A model generated the notes under the pieces. That model did not search any database and was not told the origin of the DNA. It saw only the letters and a list, made by a program, of their open reading frames with translations. The position numbers and the translations under genes are program-made. A DNA stretch of 47,463 nt from Cytophagaceae bacterium. Lineage in GTDB: Bacteria > Bacteroidota > Bacteroidia > Cytophagales > Cytophagaceae. Below, one piece after another: positions 42,601-47,463 of the stretch; positions within the stretch are counted from its first letter, which is position 1, and every line of letters starts with the position of its first letter. Location: the NCBI GenBank assembly GCA_025054875.1, contig JANWYS010000007.1:1-47463 (forward strand), given 5' to 3'.

Positions 42601-43632
42601 GGCGACTTATACAAAATACGGTGGGAAGACAATGAAAACGAACAACTTGAAACCGATGTAGAATCATTGCTTGAGTTATCATCGCTATTTCTGCCATCGG
42701 CACACCTCCAATATCACTACAGAAGCAAGGCTCCTGAACTCATCGAATTTTCTAACCATAATTTTTATGCAGGCCGATTGAAAATGATACCTGAGAGCAA
42801 ATTGTTTAATGACCACAGGGAGCCTTCCATACAATATATACACGTTGATGGGGTGTGGCAAAACAATGTAAACCATGAGGAGGCGTTAAAAATTTCAGAA
42901 ATCATAAATTCTCTGCTCATGAGTAATAATGGCCTATCCATAGGAGTAATTACATTTAATTATCATCAGGCCGAACACATTAAAGATATATTGGAAGCCT
43001 CTCCCGCAAATGAGTTGCGCATGAAAAATGTCTTTGTAAAAAATTTAGAAAATGTACAGGGCGATGAGTATGATGTGGTGTTGTTTTCGATAGGTTATGC
43101 ACCCGATAGCAAAGGCAGGTTTTTAATGCATTTTGGATTACTCAACAACGATGGAGGAGAAAACAGGCTCAATGTGGCTATAAGCAGGGCAAGAGAAAAA
43201 ATATACATCATAGCCAGCATTTATCCTCATCAATTAAAAACAGAAGAGGCAAAATACTCAGGGCCTAAACTCCTGAAACAATACCTGGAGTATGCATTCA
43301 ACATTTCGAACAACGGATATAATTACACATATTCACTTCCGGCACAACACAACAGCGGATGGTATCTTAAAGATAAAATCCTGACCTGCGACATTCAAAA
43401 CCAATTTTTGCAAAACTTGCCTTTCGCTGATTTGGCTTTACTGAAGGATAATACAATAGACTCGCTGATCATTACAGATGATGATATTTATTACAAAATG
43501 CTATCTGCAAAAGGTTATCACGTGTATTTACCCGCATCTTTATCTGCAAAAGGATGGAAACACAAAAAAATATTCAGCCGTAATTACTGGTTGGCTGATT
43601 CAACAAAACAAAAACTTATCGAATACTCATAA
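39685..43632 (+). CDS. large SF1 (UPF1/DNA2-like) helicase with DUF4011-like N terminus
   Basis: A 1315-residue protein starting at GTG 39685. Residues 1-290 resemble the DUF4011-type N-terminal domain (L-T-A-G-S-R-S-L, then R-C-P-L-M-Y-F-P-V-E). Walker A G-P-P-G-T-G-K-S is at about 308-315. An insertion of roughly 550 residues, helical and coiled-coil-rich, separates it from Walker B D-E-A-S-Q at about 941. A G-D-S-K-Q-L-R-P motif follows, then helicase motifs V-VI (V-Q-G-D-E-Y-D-V-V and N-V-A-I-S-R-A-R near 1163). The last 100 or so residues may be a small degenerate nuclease-like domain. All ATPase motifs are intact. Many relatives sit in defence islands; no partner gene is seen here. Confidence 0.85.
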   Translation: MSTILNTYIKKLSNLTAGSRSLCILKPSATKEIDLHRTDYLYKQPSFDIIEQLLKGKEKIFLCDVADSRDEHVNIFSRDIKKLYRQNAFIQEERGVCDLYLAWPFVHGRLSKHVLIRCPLMYFPVEFVVERNQWHIKQRQDVAPVFNKSFLLAYAHYLQLPPIHDSIDGFFEDCSRDSTEFRTQLYHCLKTYNVVLNFNQELFFNKLLAFEHLSKEILSNRYGEGELKLHSEACIGLYPQADSYIAPDYEEWVKNDTFTSLDEFFENFNATTHKHIREENMHFVFPVDETQEQALIKIKQGQSLVVQGPPGTGKSQLICNLIADAIATGKNVLLVCQKRVALDVVHSRLATIGLKNFTALVHDFRNDRKTLYQQIQNQIENIEDYQKQNNSLDTVYLERRFLQVSRKIDELTEQLNEFKKALFRTDLYGISIKELYLTSSPNAPYINLPAECKKMNHSQSQVFESSLRKMLPYAKEFETTEYPWKHRKPMYVFNRSDIKDIITTMNEVANFVNQFNRESTLFSAYQLLLSDIPVDEIDLLKYLLNEKETFQSFIHYKKYKRASASGFKHLKLLIEQYHTSDTIERHLTKSQLSDKKNSMVAAVNAAYKASKHNLSWFRWKLFSPYSSTVKKLLRQNQLPFNKKGVKQLKKMISNRLVFEKSCEALVKKYPWLYQMPDVRNKERDLAWLDVQTKALQAKQIVNSNPSWNAALNQIPSDHAIFIQQLTLLCSAQKKLNTRLTTWQKYLAQEMIEQLFQDGLNIERCVSTLENDFDNLTEYDRLLNTLNKPEKKIYERLLQFLSSSTTEDIIKLYQNSIRLAWINHIEEQYPILKSVSTLAMTQAEQELQELVAEKNKLCAEILLLKAREQTYKDNEYNRLRNRITYRELLHQVTKKKKIWPLRKLLENHHEELFRLIPCWMASPDTVSAIFPLHKIFDLIIFDEASQCYAEYGLPSLYRGKQVVIAGDSKQLRPGDLYKIRWEDNENEQLETDVESLLELSSLFLPSAHLQYHYRSKAPELIEFSNHNFYAGRLKMIPESKLFNDHREPSIQYIHVDGVWQNNVNHEEALKISEIINSLLMSNNGLSIGVITFNYHQAEHIKDILEASPANELRMKNVFVKNLENVQGDEYDVVLFSIGYAPDSKGRFLMHFGLLNNDGGENRLNVAISRAREKIYIIASIYPHQLKTEEAKYSGPKLLKQYLEYAFNISNNGYNYTYSLPAQHNSGWYLKDKILTCDIQNQFLQNLPFADLALLKDNTIDSLIITDDDIYYKMLSAKGYHVYLPASLSAKGWKHKKIFSRNYWLADSTKQKLIEYS

Positions 43633-43638
43633 GCAATA

Positions 43639-44146
43639 AACCCGGATTTTTCAGTTTGTATATAAATTTCAACACTGATTTTTCCCTTCAATATGGAATT
43701 TCCAAGGATTTTTCGAAAGAGATTTCTTTTTTTGTGATGTAACCAAAACTTACATTAAGAAGTGGCCTACGAATACAGATGAAACGACTGCTTGATAGAC
43801 AAGCATCAGGAAGGTTCTTGAAGATTTGGGCTTGCCGGAAGATCGAAGTAACAACCGAATAAATACTTTGAGTATGGCAGAATCGTTTGAGTGATGATGG
43901 CCTATAATCTGATAGGATTATATCATTAGTTCTCAAAACAAACTGGTAACCATCAACGACTTTCAACGCTCAGATTTAACTGCTTTGCAGTAGGAAGTTG
44001 GTTAGTGAAATGAGGGAACAAGAAGGGGCTGAAAATGTCCGTTCCATTACAACGAAGGCGATGGTTTGAAGGTTTGTTTTCAAATATCAACCAATCTTCG
44101 TAGCCTTTAAGCCTTCAAACTTAACCTCAACTGAAAAATCCGGGTT
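43639..44146 (+). mobile_element. IS1380-derived element, copy D
   Basis: A 508-base copy beginning six bases after the helicase stop and ending CCGGGTT. It has the family leader, an N-terminal transposase remnant (G-L-P-E-D-R-S-N), a deletion, and the C-terminal region (F-N-C-F-A-V-G-S-W-L-V, then K-M-S-V-P-L-Q-R-R-R-W-F). Multiple stops make it dead. It most resembles copy B, sharing the same internal deletion. Confidence 0.78.
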
Positions 44147-44323
44147 GAATTTCTGGGCGGAAATTTTCTAATGCATAGAATGGGTTTTATTTGTACAACT
44201 TTAAAGTTAAAATTTTCTTTACCACATGGAATGGAACAAATGCCGAAACGACTTGATAACAACGACTTCAAAGGTCTATAAATTAAAAACATGAATGAAC
44301 GCTAATCAAGACTAATGCAAAGA

Positions 44324-45049
44324 TTACTGCTGGTTTAGCAAGCCTTCTACCTTTGCCTTATTTTTTTTTGCATCGGTAGCTTCTGAACAATTGGGATATT
44401 TATCTGCCACCGTAGCATAGGCTTTCAGAGCCGATTCCAGGTCTTTATTCAACTCATATGCCAAGCCCAATTTCATAAAATACCTTGGCGTGAAGTATTC
44501 ATTCGGATAATGGCGCGTGGCTTTCTCATAATATTTTATGGCATTTTCAATATCTTTCAGCTCCATATAAGCATCACCAATTAAACTGTATGAGCGGGCT
44601 TGCAATAATTTGTCGGATGTATTGAAATTTTCTAAATTATCAATGGCTTCCTGATATTTTCCTTTTTTCAGATATGCCACACCGGTGTAGAAGTAGGCTA
44701 ATTTTCCGGCTTTCGTGTTACTGTATTCCTCAGCGATTTCTGGCATTGCACGCGAGCCTTTGCCACCTTTGAGAACCCTGTCTAACGAATCTTGCTCCCA
44801 AAAATACACCGGCATAAACATTTCAGACTGGGCTTCCTGATTGCTTGCATCTCTCATATACTTATAGCCAGCTATCGCCAATATGCCCACGGCTATTACG
44901 CTCATGACTATGAGGATAACGTTTCGATAGCGCTGATATAACAGTATGAAATAGTCTGCATCGAGTTTAATTCTTGATTCTGATGGAACGCTATGTTCCT
45001 GCTTGGTTTCCTCTAACTCTTGTGTTTTATTTTCTTTGTTTTTAGCCAT
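44324..45049 (-). CDS. membrane-anchored TPR protein
   Basis: A 241-residue protein from ATG 45049 (an upstream TTG at 45061 would add four residues). A charged N-terminal tail of about 40 residues precedes one transmembrane helix (about 46-67), then three or so tetratricopeptide repeats, best seen in L-A-Y-F-Y-T-G-V-A-Y-L-K-K-G-K-Y-Q-E-A and A-I-K-Y-Y-E-K-A. The layout resembles YfgM-type proteins that work with the SecYEG/PpiD export machinery, but that link is only by architecture. The hydrophobic helix and orientation suggest a periplasm-facing TPR domain. Confidence 0.85.
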   Translation of the reverse strand: MAKNKENKTQELEETKQEHSVPSESRIKLDADYFILLYQRYRNVILIVMSVIAVGILAIAGYKYMRDASNQEAQSEMFMPVYFWEQDSLDRVLKGGKGSRAMPEIAEEYSNTKAGKLAYFYTGVAYLKKGKYQEAIDNLENFNTSDKLLQARSYSLIGDAYMELKDIENAIKYYEKATRHYPNEYFTPRYFMKLGLAYELNKDLESALKAYATVADKYPNCSEATDAKKNKAKVEGLLNQQ

Positions 45050-45360
45050 GTGTATGCACAATTAGGCGGCAAAGTTAAGCATTATTTTGTACCGGACAAG
45101 TGGGGTGTACATTCAGAGGAAATCGCTCAGGTTCGTTTTGGAATAAAAATGTTATCCATAAAAATTTTCAACGAGATAGTTAGTTCACAAACATGTAACA
45201 AACGAATCACCTTATTTTACGGAATAAAATTATCGCCGGCTAAATCTCAATCAATTGTTTCTAACGAAAAAAATAGAAGTCAACCTTTTCATTACTAATG
45301 ACTTTTGCTATCATAAACAATGTGTGACATAATTAATCAACAAGCCGTAACGACAAAAAA

Positions 45361-45377
45361 TACTAATTTTTTTAGTA
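45361..45377. promoter_or_regulatory. candidate operator palindrome for the S24 repressor
   Basis: TACTAA-TTTTT-TTAGTA is a perfect 6-base inverted repeat with a 5-base centre. It lies where the -33 element of the downstream promoter should be, the classic place for a repressor site. The nearby HTH/S24 protein is the obvious candidate to bind it. Binding is an inference. Confidence 0.45.
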
Positions 45378-45394
45378 AAATAATTTTTTGTTTG

Positions 45395-45402
45395 TATATT
45401 TG
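45395..45402 (+). promoter_or_regulatory. -7 promoter element (TATATTTG)
   Basis: TATATTTG is a full match to TAnnTTTG. The predicted transcription start is near 45409, giving a leader of about 70 bases before the small gene at 45481, long enough to hold the hairpin. Confidence 0.6.
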
Positions 45403-45426
45403 CTAAATAAATTAACATGTGTTCAC

Positions 45427-45448
45427 GGGGAAGCCTACTTGCTTCCCC
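45427..45448 (+). promoter_or_regulatory. leader hairpin GGGGAAGC/GCTTCCCC
   Basis: A perfect 8-base stem with a 6-base loop lies in the predicted 5' leader, 32 bases before the ATG at 45481. It is not followed by a T run, so it is not a typical terminator. It may stabilise the messenger or control translation. Confidence 0.5.
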
Positions 45449-45480
45449 ACTCCTTTGTAAAACTTAAAATTATTACAAAC

Positions 45481-45657
45481 ATGAAAAACAGTAGAAATTA
45501 TTTAAAAGTAGTACAAATTTTTAAACAAAGTTTTGGTAACTTGCCTATTGAAAAACTAAAAAGATTAGCAAAAGAAAACTATCTCATGTATGAAGCGCGC
45601 ATAGCAGTGCGAGAACTTATTGAGGAAAAAGAAAAATCAGTTACAGTGGATATATGA
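45481..45657 (+). CDS. 58-residue protein co-encoded with S24 repressor
   Basis: A 58-residue, mostly helical, highly charged protein (M-K-N-S-R-N-Y-L-K-V-V-Q-I-F-K-Q-S at the start, a Lys/Glu-rich end). No known domain recognised. The frame is open upstream to 45388, but that extension contains the leader hairpin and promoter, so ATG at 45481 is the right start. Its stop overlaps the repressor start by four bases (ATGA at 45654-45657), so the two are translationally coupled. A modulator of the repressor is a plausible guess. Confidence 0.65.
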   Translation: MKNSRNYLKVVQIFKQSFGNLPIEKLKRLAKENYLMYEARIAVRELIEEKEKSVTVDI

Positions 45658-46430
45658 AAAAAATCAGTGCAAACATCAGATACCTGCGCAAGAAAAATGG
45701 TTGGACACAGGAAGAACTTTCCGAAAAACTGGGAATAAAAAGATCCCTGTTAGGCGCCTATGAGGAAGGTAGAGCTGAACCCAACCTGAATACCCTTTTA
45801 CAAATTTCAAAACTCTTTAACTACTCATTAGAAAAGTTAATAGGCCAAGATATATCAGAAATTTCAGAATATGACGATTTTGCTGAATATAGTGAAGGGA
45901 AACACCTCAGAGTTCTCTCTATAACGTTGGATAATAAAGGCAAAGAAAATCTTCATTTAGTGCCTCAAAAAGCTTCCGCCGGATATCTAAACGGGCTTGC
46001 TGATCCTGAATATGTATCTGAACTTCCTGTATTTCATCTACCTATCTTCACCAATGGCACATACAGAGCTTTCGAAATAAAAGGAGATTCCATGTTGCCC
46101 ATACCTTCCGGTTCAATAATTATCGGAGAATATGTAGAAAACTGGAAGCTCATAAAAGATGATAAAACCTATATTATAGTATCTGCACATGAGGGTATAG
46201 TTTACAAAAGAGTTCAAAACCTCATCAAACAAAAAAATGCTTTGAAGCTCATTTCTGACAACAAACTCTATGAAAGCTATGAAATACCCATAGAAGATGT
46301 TCACGAAATATGGGAAGCCAAAGCCTATATCAGCACAGAATTCCCCGTGCCTGATATGACTATAGATAAACTCACTTCTATGGTAGTAAACTTACAAAAT
46401 CAAATTAAAGAACTAAAGTCAGGCAAGTAG
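45654..46430 (+). CDS. LexA-like repressor: XRE HTH plus S24 self-cleavage domain
   Basis: A 258-residue regulator. An N-terminal XRE-type helix-turn-helix (residues 6-62, G-W-T-Q-E-E-L-S-E-K-L-G) is joined to a C-terminal S24 peptidase fold. The expected autocleavage site is A109-G110 in K-A-S-A-G. The catalytic Ser146 is in K-G-D-S-M-L-P and the Lys185 in V-Y-K-R-V. All are intact, so RecA-stimulated or stress-triggered self-cleavage is likely, as for LexA/CI. In Bacteroidota such regulators often precede imuA/dinB-like SOS mutagenesis genes; here an IS3 remnant follows. Confidence 0.92.
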   Translation: MKKISANIRYLRKKNGWTQEELSEKLGIKRSLLGAYEEGRAEPNLNTLLQISKLFNYSLEKLIGQDISEISEYDDFAEYSEGKHLRVLSITLDNKGKENLHLVPQKASAGYLNGLADPEYVSELPVFHLPIFTNGTYRAFEIKGDSMLPIPSGSIIIGEYVENWKLIKDDKTYIIVSAHEGIVYKRVQNLIKQKNALKLISDNKLYESYEIPIEDVHEIWEAKAYISTEFPVPDMTIDKLTSMVVNLQNQIKELKSGK

Positions 46431-46451
46431 GCCTCATCGCTCGTATCAGTG

Positions 46452-47380
46452 TCTGTCTTGTCCTGAAATAGGTTTACACTAAAACTGGAGAAAATGGACA
46501 AGAGAAGCAAAATTATTCCGAAAAAAGCGCGGTACTATACCGAAGCGGAGCGTCATGCCATCATACAGCAGATGCTGAAAAACAACTGAACCAAGCGATA
46601 TACATGGAAACTTTACACCGGCGAACCGGAAGAGAGAGAGGACATCTGATTCGCTGGATGCGAAAGCTTGGGTATGTAAAAAATTGAGCCTAAACTGTAC
46701 ACATCAAAACCAAGTATTCGTAGATTTGAAACAAAAACTACATCGAAGGCAGACCAACAGAATAGCGAACAAGAATCCTTTGAAATATTGCAGCTCAAAA
46801 AACAGATTGCAGAGTTAGAGGAACAATTAATAGAAGCGCATATGAAAGCGATAGCCTATGCTACGATGGTGGATATTGCGGAGAAAGAGCTCAACATTCC
46901 AATTTAAAAAAAATTCAATATCCCACCCATCAGAGAAATGAAGGAACAATTTCTTCACACAAGCCTTGCCCAAATATGTAGATGGTTTGGTATCACGCGG
47001 CAGGCATGTTACCAGAACAGTTGGAACGAGATGGACAAAAGCATTGAAGAGGAGATTATTTTGAAGGAAGTGCATCGTATCCGGCAAGACCACAAGCGCA
47101 TGGGGACACGGAAGCTCTACGAAAAGTTACAACCGTTTATGAAGCAGCATCAGGTCAAAATGGGCAGAGACAAACTCTTTGACCTGCTTGCCAATACAAT
47201 TTAGCGCGGAAACGCTTGAAGCGGTGGAATGTCTGAAAGCACTCAAGATAGCTTTGCGGTAATTTAAGGAGCCGGCATGCCACCTGATCCACCACAGCGA
47301 CCGGGAATTACAGTATTACAGCCGTGATTATGTAGGCCTACTCAACAAATACCCAATCAACATCAGCATGAATGAGAACT
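46452..47380 (+). pseudogene. degenerate IS3-family insertion sequence
   Basis: A dead element. Its left end (T-G-T-C-C-T-G-A-A-A-T-A-G-G-T-T-like, 46458-46480) looks like an IS3 terminal repeat. orfA begins at ATG 46494 (M-D-K-R-S-K-I-I-P-K) but stops after 31 codons. A later orfA tail (L-K-K-Q-I-A-E-L-E-E-Q-L-I-E-A-H) is intact to a stop at 46905-46907. The orfB start (HTH region, M-K-E-Q-F-L-H-T-S) runs to 47204. A deletion then removes the first part of the DDE core; the remnant resumes at F-S-A-E-T-L-E-A and H-H-S-D-R before breaking off at 47380. Confidence 0.8.
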
Positions 47381-47463
47381 TCGCTACGGCTACGCCTCCG
47401 CTCTGTTCTCATTCATGCAAGTATGTAACAAATAAAAAAAGTACTATGTTTGTAAAAAAAAAC
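47219..47463. other. right-end region
   Basis: After the IS3 fragments and the inverted repeat, only about 45 AT-rich bases remain to the window edge. No gene is visible there. Confidence 0.5.
47366..47418. repeat. inverted repeat with GC-rich loop at the broken IS3 end
   Basis: Two perfect 14-base arms, GCATGAATGAGAAC (47366-47379) and GTTCTCATTCATGC (47405-47418), flank a 25-base GC-rich centre (C-T-A-C-G-G-C-T-A-C-G-C-C-T). The left arm is IS3 coding sequence, so the right arm is a local inverted copy of it. The centre is in the style of the GC-rich repeat at 1-65. Confidence 0.75.

Larger units (their letters stand above)
45050..45480. other. intergenic regulatory region of the S24 repressor operon
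   Basis: About 430 AT-rich bases between the divergent TPR gene and the small-protein/repressor operon. They hold a candidate operator (45361-45377), a -7 element (45395-45402) and a hairpin (45427-45448). No further gene is evident. Confidence 0.5.

Noticed and set aside
1-47463. Search for tRNA, rRNA or CRISPR arrays
   Set aside because: No cloverleaf-like sequence with a T-loop, no rRNA-like segment and no regularly spaced repeat-spacer array was seen by eye; a covariance-model scan would be decisive.

Overview
The window is ordinary chromosome from a member of the Bacteroidota, probably a Chitinophagales/Sphingobacteriales-type lineage. The evidence is AT-rich intergenic DNA, start sites without strong Shine-Dalgarno sequences, several promoters of the TTG...TAnnTTTG type, lineage-typical proteins (DUF5606, the Bat/DUF58 cluster, a CXXXY-type CcmE, TIGR02757) and degenerate insertion sequences whose conserved ends look like Bacteroidota IS1380 and IS3 families. 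No tRNA, rRNA or CRISPR array was seen.

Layout. 1-9.2 kb: a GC-rich repeat fused to a partial reading frame, an aldo/keto reductase, thiL, an IscA-type Fe-S protein, a lipoprotein plus a cytoplasmic solute-binding-like protein, radC with a DUF1684 protein, and a MacB-like permease with its membrane-fusion protein. 9.1-13.9 kb: a truncated haem c lipoprotein, purine nucleoside phosphorylase, a YraN nuclease-fold protein, a minus-strand WD40-DivIVA-folB operon, and a secreted thioredoxin-fold protein. 14.2-21.5 kb: a long minus-strand block with ccmB-ccmC-ccmD-ccmE (cytochrome c maturation), a TIGR02757 protein, a DinB-like protein, mutS2, yidD and a BioF-type synthase. 21.5-26.3 kb: pheS, then dxr-rseP and ung on the minus strand. 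26.6-30.1 kb: the str operon rpsL-rpsG-fusA-rpsJ, ending in a strong terminator. 31-35.7 kb: engB, a TonB-C protein, a DUF5606 protein and half of a Bat (aerotolerance) cluster ending in batA. 36-45 kb: msrB and a GH31 glucosidase, a 1315-residue SF1 helicase, and a membrane-anchored TPR protein. 45.4-47.4 kb: a LexA-like S24 repressor operon and a dead IS3-family element cut off by an inverted repeat.

The recurring theme is a family of four short, internally deleted relatives of one IS1380-type element (8857-9162, 30115-30670, 35743-36000, 43639-44146). They share terminal inverted repeats and the last codons of the transposase, like MITEs. They lie at breaks in otherwise conserved gene groups: after rpsJ, after batA, after the helicase, and inside the haem c lipoprotein gene.

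Other points worth checking are a dxr gene whose only sensible start is CTG, a 27-codon reading frame with its own perfect terminator hairpin, a palindromic candidate operator in front of the S24 repressor operon, and a fold-back at the right end that could be real or an assembly artefact. I found no convincing new multi-gene system. The least explained loci are the lone giant helicase and the S24 repressor with its 58-residue partner.
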